Both the position numbers and the translations under genes were made by a program. Shown piece after piece: positions 23,077-32,259 of a DNA stretch of 32,900 nucleotides (the first letter of the stretch is position 1; each line of letters starts with the position of its first letter). The notes beneath the pieces were generated by a model. It searched no databases. It saw only the letters and a program-made list of their open reading frames with translations, and was not told the origin of the DNA. Origin of the DNA: CAYZAW01 sp964476505 (lineage in GTDB: Bacteria; Bacillota; Clostridia; Christensenellales; CAG-138); assembly GCA_964476505.1 (NCBI GenBank), contig CAYZAW010000025.1:1-32900 (forward strand), given 5' to 3'.

Positions 23077-24510
23077 ATGGATGCATTTTTGAAAGGGGTA
23101 GAAAGCGTCAACGGCGCTATTAACGGCGTTGTTTGGGGCATCCCCATGCTGGTGCTCATCATCGGCGTTGGCTTGTACCTAACCATCCGCTCCGGCGGCT
23201 TCCAGTTTGCAAAGTTCGGTCATGCAATGAAAAATACCGTTGGCAAGCTGGGCAAAGGCGAGAAGGTAACGGACAAGGGTGCTGTTTCTCCGTTCCAGGC
23301 GCTGACAACGGCGCTTGCCGCAACAGTAGGCACCGGCAATATCGCCGGTATCACCGCCGCCATCACCTTGGGCGGCCCGGGCGCCGTGTTCTGGGTATGG
23401 GTTTCCGCACTCATCGGCATGTGCACCAAGTACGCCGAGGTCGTGCTGGCGGTTAAATACCGTGAACGCAACGAAAAAGGCGACTGGGTTGGCGGCCCCA
23501 TGTACTACATCACCAAGGGTCTTGGCAAAAACTGGAAATGGTTAGCTGTGTTGTTCTGCATCTTTGGCGCGCTGGCGGCATTTGGCATCGGCAACGCCGT
23601 GCAGGTAGGCAACATCACGGACTCCATCAACACCGCCATTCAGGCGTTCAACCCGGCAGCTGCGGGCACGGAAGGTACCGTGAATTTGGTGCTGGGCATC
23701 GTGATCGCAATTATCGTGGCGCTGGTAGTATTGGGCGGCATCAAGCGTATCGGCTCCGTAACAGAAAAGCTGGTGCCCTTCATGGCTGTGATTTACATCT
23801 TAGCGGCACTGATCGTTGTGTTTGTAAACATCCAAAACATCGGGCCCGCCTTCGCTTCCATCTTCAAAGGCGCGTTCTCGCCTGAGGCGGTCACCGGCGG
23901 TATTGTTGGCATCACCCTTATGAATACCATCACTTGGGGTTTCAAGCGCGGCGTATTCTCCAACGAAGCAGGCTTAGGCTCCGCGCCTATCGCGCATGCG
24001 GCGGCAGACACCAAGGGCCCCGTGCAGCAGGGCTTGTGGGGTATCTTTGAAGTATTCATGGACACCATCGTGATCTGCACCTTAACGGCATTGCCGCTTC
24101 TGATGAGCGGTATCCCGCTGGAGTACGGCGTAAAGGGCACCACGTCCTTAAACGTTGCGGCCTTCACGCCTGTGTTTGGCGAGAAGATCTCCAGCCTGAT
24201 CATTGCTGTTGGCTTAACGCTGTTTGCACTTTCCACCATCCTCGGCTGGGCGCTTTACGGCACCCGCTGCGTGGAATTCCTGTTCGGCAGCAAGAGCATC
24301 AAAATCTATCAGTGCATTTTCGTGCTGGTGGTCATCGTGGGCGCTACCATGGATCTGACCCTCGCTTGGGACATTTCCGATACGTTGAACGGCCTGATGG
24401 CAATTCCGAACCTGATCGGCGTGGTGGGGCTCTCTGGCGTAGTTTTAAAGTTGACCAAGGATTACAAGCAGGAATTGAAGCTGAACAAAACCGGCAAGAT
24501 CAAGGCGTAA
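23077..24510 (+). CDS. AGCS-family sodium:alanine/glycine symporter
   Basis: 477 residues with about ten or eleven membrane helices, fitting the alanine or glycine:cation symporter family (DagA/AlsT type). Family markers are the early IRSGGFQFAKFGHAMKNT, the TALAATVGTGNIAGITAAI segment that lines the sodium and substrate sites (about 90-110), GGPMYYITKGLG, and GVFSNEAGLGSAPIAHAA (about 295-312). It imports alanine or glycine with sodium. The ATG at 23077 has an AGGGGGAGG ribosome site. It is a single-gene unit with its own promoters and terminator, and two dyads in its leader suggest regulation, perhaps by amino-acid supply (inference). Alanine and glycine are also germinants in many spore formers. 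Confidence 0.95.
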   Translation: MDAFLKGVESVNGAINGVVWGIPMLVLIIGVGLYLTIRSGGFQFAKFGHAMKNTVGKLGKGEKVTDKGAVSPFQALTTALAATVGTGNIAGITAAITLGGPGAVFWVWVSALIGMCTKYAEVVLAVKYRERNEKGDWVGGPMYYITKGLGKNWKWLAVLFCIFGALAAFGIGNAVQVGNITDSINTAIQAFNPAAAGTEGTVNLVLGIVIAIIVALVVLGGIKRIGSVTEKLVPFMAVIYILAALIVVFVNIQNIGPAFASIFKGAFSPEAVTGGIVGITLMNTITWGFKRGVFSNEAGLGSAPIAHAAADTKGPVQQGLWGIFEVFMDTIVICTLTALPLLMSGIPLEYGVKGTTSLNVAAFTPVFGEKISSLIIAVGLTLFALSTILGWALYGTRCVEFLFGSKSIKIYQCIFVLVVIVGATMDLTLAWDISDTLNGLMAIPNLIGVVGLSGVVLKLTKDYKQELKLNKTGKIKA

Positions 24511-24528
24511 CCCACGCAAATAGCACAC

Positions 24529-24560
24529 AAAAGAACCGCTCGAACGAGCGGTTCTTTTTA
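24529..24560. terminator. Bidirectional terminator between the symporter gene and nrdG
   Basis: A perfect 13-bp stem (24529-24541 with 24546-24558) with loop GAAC carries A-rich and T-rich ends, so it serves as a U-tract terminator in both directions for the convergent symporter and nrdD-nrdG units. Confidence 0.92.
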
Positions 24561-24570
24561 TATGCGGTTT

Positions 24571-25257
24571 TCAGTATTCCAAATGCGGCTGCGCTTCTCG
24601 AAGCACTGCATCCATCGCTTTGATCTCCCCCGGCGCAAGCGCATGGCGGGAAAGCAAAAGCGCGTCCTGCGGCCTTGGCGCTTCCGGCATGCGAAAGAAG
24701 TTTAGGCGATACTTAGGCACCGGCGGCAGGCTTTGAAGCATGCCCGTAAGCTGTTCTTGCGTTAACCCCGGATACAGGGTGGTGCGCACCTCGTAAGAAA
24801 TGCCGCTTTCCCGCAGCAGCGCAAGGGTTTTTTGCATGGCGGCATAGGCGGTATCACTTCCTGTGACCCAAGGATATTCGCTTTTTGGCGCTTTAAAATC
24901 CACCGCCGCATAATCCAGCAGGTTTGCCGCAAGAAGCCTTGCAACCAGTGCCGGATCGCGCCCGTTGGTATCTAGCTTTACCGCGTACTCCATGCCCTTT
25001 AGCATCTCGATAAACGCGTACAGATCGCTTTGCAGCGTTGGCTCTCCCCCGCTTACCACCACGCCGTCCAACAAGCCTTGGCGCTTGTTTAGAAACGCCA
25101 TGACCTCCTCCATAGGCAACACAGGCGCTCCTCCATCGAGGAGCGCCCTGTTATGACAGTAGAAGCAGGATAGGTCACAGCCGGTTGTAAACAGTACGCA
25201 GGCAAGGTTTCCCGGGAAATCTATGGTGCTGCTTTTTTGTATGCCTGCGATCTTCAT
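24571..25257 (-). CDS. nrdG: Anaerobic ribonucleotide reductase activating enzyme NrdG (radical SAM)
   Basis: 228 residues. It uses S-adenosylmethionine and a [4Fe-4S] cluster to generate the glycyl radical on NrdD. The cluster motif CDLSCFYC (CxxxCxxC, about residues 27-34) follows STIDFPGNLACVLFTTG. The SAM-binding GGEP motif appears as VVSGGEPTLQ. The ATG overlaps the nrdD stop (ATGA), so the two proteins are made in a coupled way. It belongs to the longer, about 230-residue NrdG type frequent in anaerobes and archaea, rather than the shorter E. coli form of about 154 residues. Confidence 0.94.
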   Translation of the reverse strand: MKIAGIQKSSTIDFPGNLACVLFTTGCDLSCFYCHNRALLDGGAPVLPMEEVMAFLNKRQGLLDGVVVSGGEPTLQSDLYAFIEMLKGMEYAVKLDTNGRDPALVARLLAANLLDYAAVDFKAPKSEYPWVTGSDTAYAAMQKTLALLRESGISYEVRTTLYPGLTQEQLTGMLQSLPPVPKYRLNFFRMPEAPRPQDALLLSRHALAPGEIKAMDAVLREAQPHLEY

Positions 25258-27383
25258 TTGCCGCTAACGGTATCCAATTCGCTTGGCGCATCGGTAAGTT
25301 CGTTTTCTTTGATCACATACTTCACCCGCTGGCGATACTCCTCCTGCTTGCCCTTATGGTAATGCTGTACAGGGCGCAGATATCCTACCACGCGGCTCCA
25401 AACCTCGGTATCCCGGCCGCAATCCGGGCAGGAATACAGCTCGCCCGTGATGTACCCGTGCTCCGGGCAAACAGAGAAGGTGGGCGTTAAGGACAGATAC
25501 GGCAGCTTGTAACGGGTAAACGCCTTTTTCAAGAGCTTCTTTGCCACCTCGATGTCCCGTATCTGCTCGCCTAAGTACAGGTGCAGCACCGTGCCGCCGG
25601 TGTATTTGCATTGCAGCTCGTCCTGCAGGTCCAAGGTCTCAAAGATATCGTCCGTAAAGCCCACAGGCAGCTGGGAGGAGTTGGTATAGTACGGTGTGTT
25701 CTCGCCCGCGGTGATGATATCCGGGTACTTTTCCCTGTCCAAATTGGCAAGGCGGTAACTGGTGCCCTCCGCAGGAGTTGCCTCCAGATTGTAGAAGTGG
25801 CCTGTTTCCTCTTGGATGGTGGCGATGGTATCCCGCATGTAATCCAGCGTTTCCTGCGCGAAGGTCTGTCCCTCGGGGGTGGTGAGGTCTTTCCCCAAGA
25901 AGTTGATGCAGGCCTCGTTCATGCCCACTAAGCCGATGGTGTTGAAATGGTTGTACCAATACTGGCCGGTGCGGTCATACACGTTTTTGAGGAAGTTGGC
26001 GGAATACGGATACATGCCGTTTTTCGTTTGCTCCTCGATGGTTTTGCGCTTGATCTCAAGGCTGTTTTTCGCAATATCCATCATGCGCCACAGGCGGCTG
26101 TTGAACTCGCTGCGGCTGTTGGAAAGATAGGCGATGCGCGGCAGGTTTACGGTGACGACACCGATGGAGCCCGTTAAGGGGTTGGAGCCAAACAGCCCGC
26201 CGCCGCGTTTTCTAAGCTCACGGGTATCTAAGCGCAGGCGGCAGCACATGGAAAGCGCGTCGTCCGGGGAAAGATCGGAGCTAACATAGTTGGAGAAATA
26301 GGGAATGCCATATTTGCAGGTGATCTCCATGATCTTGTTGACCACGGGGCTGTCCCACTTGAATTCCTTCGTTACATTGATGGTAGGAATGGGGAAGGTG
26401 AATACGCGGCCTTTCCGGTCGCCCTCCATCATCACGTCGCAGAACGCGGTGTTGATCATATCCATTTCCGCTTGGAACTCACCGTAGGTTTCCGGCTTGA
26501 TCTCGCCGCCGATGATGACGTTTTGATCCTTTAACGTACGCGGTACCACGATATCCAGCGTAAGGTTGGAGAACGGGCACTGGAAGCCCACACGGGTAGG
26601 CACGTTCAGGTTGAATATAAACTCCTGCATGGCCTGCCGGAGGGTTTTATAATCCAGATGGTCGTACCGAATAAAGGGGGCGCAATAGGTATCGAAGGAG
26701 GACCACGCCTGTGCACCAGCGGTCTCGCCCTGGGTGGTAAAGGTGGAGTTTACGATCTGCCCCAAGAAGGAGCGCAGATGCTTGGCGGGCTTGCTTTCCA
26801 CCTTGCCGGGTACACCGCCAAAGCCCTCGATCAAAAGCTGCTTAAGATCCCAGCCTGCGCAGTAGGGGCCGAAAAAGCCCAAGTCGTGCAGGTGGATGTC
26901 GCCGCTCTGGTGGGCGTTTCTAATTTCTTCGGGATAGATCTCATGCAGCCAGTACTGCTTGGTAAAGGTTTCCCTGATATAGTTGTTCATACCGTTGATG
27001 GACTTTTGGGCGTTGGCGTTCTCTTTGATCTGCCAATCCATATCCCCAAGGTAATTGCCGAACATTTCGATGGTAGCGCCGATGAGCGCGTTCGACTCGC
27101 GGGCGCCCCTGCGCTTTTCGCGGTACAAAATATAGGCCTTTGCCGTGCGGGCATGTCCGTTTTCGATCAATACCTTTTCCACGGTATCCTGAATGGACTC
27201 CACGTCCACCACCTGTTCACCGAACTGGCGCTGGGCCAAGCGTACAACCTCTTCGCACAGCTGCTCCGCTCTGTCCCAGTCGTTACCGCCAACGGCGTTT
27301 GCCGCCTTGAATATCGCCCAAGTGATCTTTTCCTGTTGAAAAGGAACAACGGAGCCATCGCGCTTACGGATTTGCTTGAACAT
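25254..27383 (-). CDS. nrdD: Class III (anaerobic) ribonucleoside-triphosphate reductase NrdD
   Basis: 709 residues from the ATG at 27383, which has GGGGG upstream and begins MFKQIRKRDGSVVPF. An in-frame ATG at 27422 lacks a ribosome site. An N-terminal ATP-cone (about 1-90) gives allosteric control. The barrel contains the active-site cysteine region SMCCRLRLDTREL. The C-terminus has the structural zinc site CPEH...CPDC and the glycyl-radical loop RVVGYLRPV, where the glycine of GYLRP carries the radical. It makes deoxyribonucleotides from NTPs, usually with formate as reductant, and is destroyed by oxygen, which points to an anaerobe. No class I or II reductase is in the window. Expression is very likely repressed by NrdR through boxes overlapping the promoter. 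Confidence 0.96.
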   Translation of the reverse strand: MFKQIRKRDGSVVPFQQEKITWAIFKAANAVGGNDWDRAEQLCEEVVRLAQRQFGEQVVDVESIQDTVEKVLIENGHARTAKAYILYREKRRGARESNALIGATIEMFGNYLGDMDWQIKENANAQKSINGMNNYIRETFTKQYWLHEIYPEEIRNAHQSGDIHLHDLGFFGPYCAGWDLKQLLIEGFGGVPGKVESKPAKHLRSFLGQIVNSTFTTQGETAGAQAWSSFDTYCAPFIRYDHLDYKTLRQAMQEFIFNLNVPTRVGFQCPFSNLTLDIVVPRTLKDQNVIIGGEIKPETYGEFQAEMDMINTAFCDVMMEGDRKGRVFTFPIPTINVTKEFKWDSPVVNKIMEITCKYGIPYFSNYVSSDLSPDDALSMCCRLRLDTRELRKRGGGLFGSNPLTGSIGVVTVNLPRIAYLSNSRSEFNSRLWRMMDIAKNSLEIKRKTIEEQTKNGMYPYSANFLKNVYDRTGQYWYNHFNTIGLVGMNEACINFLGKDLTTPEGQTFAQETLDYMRDTIATIQEETGHFYNLEATPAEGTSYRLANLDREKYPDIITAGENTPYYTNSSQLPVGFTDDIFETLDLQDELQCKYTGGTVLHLYLGEQIRDIEVAKKLLKKAFTRYKLPYLSLTPTFSVCPEHGYITGELYSCPDCGRDTEVWSRVVGYLRPVQHYHKGKQEEYRQRVKYVIKENELTDAPSELDTVSGK

Positions 27384-27448
27384 GGTATGCCCCCTATTAC
27401 TGAATTTCATGATTTCAATCATATATATCGGAAGAATCCAGAAAAAAA

Positions 27449-27496
27449 TAACAACATGTGGTTAAAAACTTGTTATTATCGTACAATATCTTGTGT
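27449..27496. promoter_or_regulatory. Pair of NrdR boxes
   Basis: Box 1, GTACAATATCTTGTGT (27481-27496), fits the 16-bp NrdR palindrome (ACACWATATATWGTGT) closely. Box 2, TAACAACATGTGGTTA (27449-27464), is weaker against the consensus but nearly a perfect palindrome itself. Centre-to-centre distance is 32 bp, three helical turns, the spacing known to be needed for cooperative NrdR binding. Confidence 0.72.
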
Positions 27497-27506
27497 TGCA
27501 TGTCAA
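27478..27506 (-). promoter_or_regulatory. Sigma-A promoter of nrdD-nrdG
   Basis: On the minus strand a perfect TTGACA (27506-27501), an exact 17-base spacer and TACGAT (27483-27478). The NrdR box occupies the spacer and touches the -10. The leader to the ATG is about 90 bases. Confidence 0.75.
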
Positions 27507-27742
27507 TCACCGAGCAGTTGCTCATATTGCGTGCCCAGCCGCCCGAAATGCGAAAAATGTCGACAAAACGGGAGGTATCCATTATCTTGCTATCAAAAAA
27601 AATAAGAGCGGATTGCTCCGCCTATCCGTTTTTGCAATACCTGAAAGAAAAAAGCGTGGCATATCGATCACCACGCCTGTCAGATTTTTCCTGCAATGCA
27701 ACCGCAGATAAACCCGCGAACGTAAAAAGGTAAGTCCTTAAA
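27507..27742. other. Intergenic region between nrdD promoter and ftsY
   Basis: I see no gene here. Apart from the ftsY terminator it holds two short hairpins, GAGCA-GT-TGCTC (27513-27524) and GCGGA-TTGC-TCCGC (27608-27621). The rest is AT-rich. Confidence 0.6.
27645..27676 (-). terminator. Intrinsic terminator of the rnc-smc-ftsY operon
   Basis: On the minus strand GCGTGG (27676-27671) pairs with CCACGC (27659-27654) across an 11-base loop, followed directly by TTTTTTCTTTC. It lies 67 bases beyond the ftsY stop. Confidence 0.82.
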
Positions 27743-28639
27743 TCAGAAAATCGCTTCCGCAAAAGCCTTTGCGTCAAAGGGCTGCAAATCGTCCACACCC
27801 TCGCCAACGCCCACAAACCGAACGGGAAGCTGTAGTTCCCGGGTGATAGCCGCCACAACGCCGCCCTTGGCGGTACCGTCCAGCTTGGTCAATATCACGC
27901 CGGAAAGCCCCGTCGCTTCAGAAAACGCCTTAGCCTGCGCCACGGCGTTTTGCCCGGTGGTAGCATCCAGCACCAGAAGCGTTTCGCAGGGAACGTTTGG
28001 AAGCTCTCTTTCGATCACCCGGCGAATCTTCGCCAGCTCGTTCATCAAATTCACCTTGTTATGTAGCCGCCCTGCCGTATCGCAAAGCAGTACATCGCAA
28101 TTCTTTGCGCGGTAGGAGGCGATAGCGTCAAACACCACCGCCGCGGGATCTGCCCCCTCGCCGTGCCGCACCATGGGCACGTTGGCGCGCTTGGCCCAAA
28201 CCTCCAGCTGCTCCGCCGCCGCCGCGCGGAAGGTATCCGCCGCCGCCAGCATGGGTTGGTGCCCCTGCCCGCCGTAATACGCCGCCAGCTTGCCTGCAGT
28301 GGTGGTTTTTCCTACGCCGTTGACCCCAACGATCAACAGCACCGCAGGGGGCGTTTGCATGGGCTCCACCGGCGTTAAGGCAGCAGCAACGATCTCGATC
28401 AACGCCTGCCTTGCCTCCTCCGCCTGCCGAAGCTTTTGCGCCTTTACCTGCTCCCTAAGCGCTGTAAGAAACGCCGTTGCGGAGGGTACGCCCATATCCG
28501 CCATGACCATGGCATCCTCTAATTCCTCGTATAGCTCCTCGTTGATCTCTTTTCCCGAAAACAAGTCTCCAAACAGGGTGTTGCGCGTTTTTGAAAGGCC
28601 CTGCCGCAGCTTGCCGAAAATCCCAAGCTTTTGTTCCAT
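27743..28639 (-). CDS. ftsY: Signal recognition particle receptor FtsY
   Basis: 298 residues: a short N-terminal helical N domain and the G domain of SRP GTPases. Motifs: G1 GVNGVGKTTTAGKL (about residues 103-116), DTFRAAAAEQLEVWA, G3 DTAGRLHNK, G4 TKLDGTAKGG and the C-terminal GVGEGVDDLQPF typical of FtsY. It receives ribosome-SRP complexes at the membrane and hands them to SecYEG. The acidic A domain found in some bacteria is missing, as in many Firmicutes. The ATG at 28639 follows a GGGAG ribosome site, ten bases after the smc stop. It is the last gene of rnc-smc-ftsY. Confidence 0.97.
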   Translation of the reverse strand: MEQKLGIFGKLRQGLSKTRNTLFGDLFSGKEINEELYEELEDAMVMADMGVPSATAFLTALREQVKAQKLRQAEEARQALIEIVAAALTPVEPMQTPPAVLLIVGVNGVGKTTTAGKLAAYYGGQGHQPMLAAADTFRAAAAEQLEVWAKRANVPMVRHGEGADPAAVVFDAIASYRAKNCDVLLCDTAGRLHNKVNLMNELAKIRRVIERELPNVPCETLLVLDATTGQNAVAQAKAFSEATGLSGVILTKLDGTAKGGVVAAITRELQLPVRFVGVGEGVDDLQPFDAKAFAEAIF

Positions 28640-28649
28640 ACCGTCTCCC

Positions 28650-31600
28650 TTATGCCGTTTCCCCGTTCACAGCGCCGTTGCTGCTAAACTGCGCGGAAAC
28701 CACCTTAGACACGCCCTTTTCCTCCATGGCAACGCCGTAGAGCGCGTTACAAACCTCCATGCTGCCCTTGCGGTGGGTAATGATGATAAACTGCGTGTCC
28801 TCCGCATAATCCTTCAAATACCGGGCAAAGCGGCTGACGTTTACCTCGTCCAGCGAGGATTCGATCTCGTCCAGCACGCAAAAGGCCGTTGGTTTGAGCT
28901 TGAGCATGGCAAACAGCAAGGCAATAGCCGTCAGCGCACGCTCGCCGCCGGACAGCAGCGACAACAGCGACAGCTTTTTTCCCGGTGGCTGGGCAATGAT
29001 GTCGATATCGCAATTCAGCACATCGTTTTTGTCCGACAGGCGAAGCTCCGCAAAGCCGCCGCCAAACAACTCCCGGAACACCTGCGTAAAGTTCTCCTGA
29101 ATCAGCGCAAACTGGGAGAGGAACAACTCCTGCATGGTCGCCTTTAGCTCCTCGATCAGTACGTTCAAGTCCTCCTTGGCGCGGTTTAAGTCGTCGCATT
29201 GCTCCTGCAGCGTGGTATGCCGCTCACTGACAGACTTATAATCCTCAATAGCGTTTACGTTTACGTCCCCCAGCTCCCGCATGGCAGCCTTCAGCTCGTC
29301 AATGCGCAAGTGCGCCGCCGTGATGCCGATGTCATGGCGAAGGGGCAGCACGTTATCGTAGGTCAGCTCGTAATCGTCCCAAATGCGGGTCTGGATGTTT
29401 TCCAGCTCCATATCGGAGCGGCTCTTTGCCAGCTCCTGCTTGTGCTTCATTTCTGAGAGTACGCGGAGCCTGCCGGTGATCTCGTCCTTACGATCCCGCA
29501 TTTCCTTGAAGGATGCCGCGTGAAGGTTCTTTTCCTCCTCCATCTGCCTGCACTGCTCCTGCAGGGCGGAAAGCTTTTCCTGCTCCACGCTGATGGACGA
29601 GCCCATTTCGCCCTCGGTGGCCAACAGCGCCTCCGTTTGCCGTGTATTATCCGCAATAGCCGCCTCGCAGCTTTCCGCCGCGCGGATGGCAGCCTCTAAT
29701 TCCTTTTGCAGCCTGCGCTCCTCGGCGCGGCTGGCATCCTCTTCCTTTTGCAGCGCCATGGCCTGCACCATCTGCTCCGTATGGCGGGCGTTTATAGCTT
29801 CCCGCTCCTGCCGCATGGTATACAGCAGCTCTTGGGATTTTTGTACATCCTCCTGCGATGCCGCGCTGCCCTGCTCAATGCCGGAGGTCACGCTCTCGGC
29901 ATCCCCCTGCTGCTGGCGGATATCCTCCATGGTGTCCGCGATCTGGCTGCGCTCGTCGTCGCACTGCTGCCGCTTTTGTTGGTTGCGCTGGATGTCTCTG
30001 TCTATCATGTCCAGCTTTTCCGTATAACGGGTATAAACGATGTCCTGCTGGTGCAGCTTGGCTTCCACGTCTTTTAAGGCTTCCTGCGCGGCAGCGGCGC
30101 GCGTTGCCGCCTGCTCCCGCTGCTTTTTGCTTTCCTGCAGGCCGCGCTCGTTGGCGGCGATGCGCTCCTTCAATTCCGCAAGCTCCCGCTCCCGGCCTAA
30201 GAGGCTGAATTCCCGCTTTTGTGTGCTGCCGCCCGTCATGGAGCCGCCGGGGTGGATGATATCCCCCGCAAGCGTGGCGATGCGGAAAGCCGCCCCCGCC
30301 TTGCGGTTCAGGGCGATACCCACATCCATATTCTCCACAATGACCGTGCGGCCTAAGAGATTATCCACTACGTTTTGATACTGCCTGTCAAAGGAGACCA
30401 ACTCCGACGCAACGCCAAGCACGCCTTTTTGCGCCAGAAAGCCCCTTTCCTCCCGGGTAAGCAGCCGGGGCTTCATGGCGGAAACCGGCAGCAGCGTAGC
30501 TCTGCCGTAATTATGCGAACGCAGGTGGTCAATGATGCGCTTGCCGTCCTCCGGGGTAGGGGTCACGATGTTTTGCAGCGCCGCGCCCAAGGACATTTCC
30601 AAGGCAAGCTCGTATTTTTGCGGCACGATCACCAGCTCCGCCACCACGCCCAGTACGGCGCGCTTTAAATGAATATCGTGATTGGCATCCCGAAAGAGGT
30701 TTCGCACGCTGGCATAATACCCCTCGTAATCCCGCGCCATTTCCTCCAACACATTGCAGCGGGAGCGCAGGCTGTTTTGCTCCTGCTCCAGCTGGTACAG
30801 GCGCTGCTGGGCTTCGTTGTTCTGCTCCTGCGTGTGCTGTAGCTCCGCCTGGTATTCGTTTTGCTTTTCGATCAATTCGTCGTGAGACTGCTTGAGCTCG
30901 CTGCCCTCGTCCACGGCATCTGCCCGCTCATGCACAAGCGCCACGCGCTCTTCCTCGATTTTTTCTTCCTCCGCCGCAATAGCGTCCAACCGCGTATTGA
31001 GCGAGGCCGCCATAGCCTCCAAGCGGGAGGCTTGGCTCTTAGCATCAGACAGGCGATTGAGCGCCTCCATGATGCTGTTTTTCTGCTGCTCCAATAACGC
31101 TTCCTGCGCCGTGATCTTTTCATCGCAGGCGGCAAGCTCGTTCTTGGTGGCGGCAAGGGCGGCGTTAAGCGTTTCCTGCTCTGCCTTTTTGCCCTCTCCG
31201 CCGGAGGACAACTGCTCCAAAGCCGCCTTATGCGCGGCGCAGGCTTCCTGCTGGCTTTTTAGGGTGTCCAACAGGCGTTCCCGCTCCCTTGTTAGGTGTT
31301 CGTACCGCTCCCGAAGCACCTTGGCCTCGCCCTGATGGGTCTCGGCCTCGCGCATCATGCTTAACAAGTCGTTTTGCAGCGACGTTACCGCCTGCTCCAA
31401 GCTGCGGGCGCGCTCTTCTTCTGTATTTAGATTTTCGGAAACAGCTTCCTCCGTTTTGGAGAGCTTGTTTTCCTCATCCTCGATTTCCGTGATGGCGGCA
31501 CTTGCCGCTTTGATGCGCTCCGTGAATCGATCGTATTGGTATAAGAATACGTTTAGCTCCAAGTCCTTCAATTCATCCCGCAGGGTCAAAAACTGCCTTG

Positions 31601-32234
31601 CAGACTCGCTTTGGGCGGCCAGCGGCTCCAATTGCAGCGCCAGCTCGCCTAAAATGTCCTCCAAGCGCACCAAATTCTTTTGCGTATGCTCCAGCTTGCG
31701 CTCCGCCTCCTCCTTGCGAACGCGGTAGCGCATGACCCCTGCCGCCTCCTCAAAGGCGGCGCGGCGGTCGCCGGATTTATTGGACAAGATTTCCTCCACC
31801 TTGCCCTGCCCGATGATGGAATACCCTTCCTTGCCGATACCGGTATCCCTAAACAGCTCGTTGATGTCCTTTAAGCGGCAGTTGTTGCGGTTGATGGCAT
31901 ACTCGCTTTCGCCGGAACGGTACACCCGGCGCATAACGGATACCTCGTTGAACTCCAAGGGCAGCCTGCCGTCGGAGTTGTCGAAGGTGAGCGTGACCTC
32001 GCAGTAGGACTGCGCTTTACGCTCCTGCGTGCCGTTGAATATCACGTCCTCCATTTTGGAGCCGCGCAGCACCTTGGCGCTTTGCTCGCCCAACACCCAG
32101 CGAATGGCGTCGGCAATGTTGCTCTTACCGCTGCCGTTGGGGCCGATCACCGCAGTAATGCCGTCGTCAAACACGATCTCCGTTTTTCTTGCGAAGGACT
32201 TAAACCCGTTTAATTCCAGTTTGTTTAAACGCAA
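28650..32234 (-). CDS. smc: Chromosome segregation ATPase SMC
   Basis: 1194 residues, the normal size. It shows the N-terminal ATPase lobe with Walker A GPNGSGKSNIADAIRWVLGE (31-50), a long coiled coil (about 170-500), the hinge (about 520-665, ending near GGSMTGGS) and a second coiled coil (about 670-1030). The C-terminal lobe has signature LLSGGERALTAIAL and Walker B FCVLDEIESSLDEVNV. It forms the SMC-ScpA-ScpB condensin that organises and segregates the chromosome. The only usable start is TTG at 32234: an in-frame stop lies seven codons upstream and no ATG or GTG occurs between. AAAGGACGG upstream serves as ribosome site at long spacing. It lies between rnc and ftsY as in other Firmicutes. 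Confidence 0.97.
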   Translation of the reverse strand: MRLNKLELNGFKSFARKTEIVFDDGITAVIGPNGSGKSNIADAIRWVLGEQSAKVLRGSKMEDVIFNGTQERKAQSYCEVTLTFDNSDGRLPLEFNEVSVMRRVYRSGESEYAINRNNCRLKDINELFRDTGIGKEGYSIIGQGKVEEILSNKSGDRRAAFEEAAGVMRYRVRKEEAERKLEHTQKNLVRLEDILGELALQLEPLAAQSESARQFLTLRDELKDLELNVFLYQYDRFTERIKAASAAITEIEDEENKLSKTEEAVSENLNTEEERARSLEQAVTSLQNDLLSMMREAETHQGEAKVLRERYEHLTRERERLLDTLKSQQEACAAHKAALEQLSSGGEGKKAEQETLNAALAATKNELAACDEKITAQEALLEQQKNSIMEALNRLSDAKSQASRLEAMAASLNTRLDAIAAEEEKIEEERVALVHERADAVDEGSELKQSHDELIEKQNEYQAELQHTQEQNNEAQQRLYQLEQEQNSLRSRCNVLEEMARDYEGYYASVRNLFRDANHDIHLKRAVLGVVAELVIVPQKYELALEMSLGAALQNIVTPTPEDGKRIIDHLRSHNYGRATLLPVSAMKPRLLTREERGFLAQKGVLGVASELVSFDRQYQNVVDNLLGRTVIVENMDVGIALNRKAGAAFRIATLAGDIIHPGGSMTGGSTQKREFSLLGRERELAELKERIAANERGLQESKKQREQAATRAAAAQEALKDVEAKLHQQDIVYTRYTEKLDMIDRDIQRNQQKRQQCDDERSQIADTMEDIRQQQGDAESVTSGIEQGSAASQEDVQKSQELLYTMRQEREAINARHTEQMVQAMALQKEEDASRAEERRLQKELEAAIRAAESCEAAIADNTRQTEALLATEGEMGSSISVEQEKLSALQEQCRQMEEEKNLHAASFKEMRDRKDEITGRLRVLSEMKHKQELAKSRSDMELENIQTRIWDDYELTYDNVLPLRHDIGITAAHLRIDELKAAMRELGDVNVNAIEDYKSVSERHTTLQEQCDDLNRAKEDLNVLIEELKATMQELFLSQFALIQENFTQVFRELFGGGFAELRLSDKNDVLNCDIDIIAQPPGKKLSLLSLLSGGERALTAIALLFAMLKLKPTAFCVLDEIESSLDEVNVSRFARYLKDYAEDTQFIIITHRKGSMEVCNALYGVAMEEKGVSKVVSAQFSSNGAVNGETA

Positions 32235-32259
32235 GTGCTTCGTACCGTCCTTTTATAGA

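Noticed and set aside
28290..29147. Plus-strand open frame of 285 codons opposite ftsY and smc
   Set aside because: It spans the junction of two certain genes on the other strand and shows no recognisable domain.
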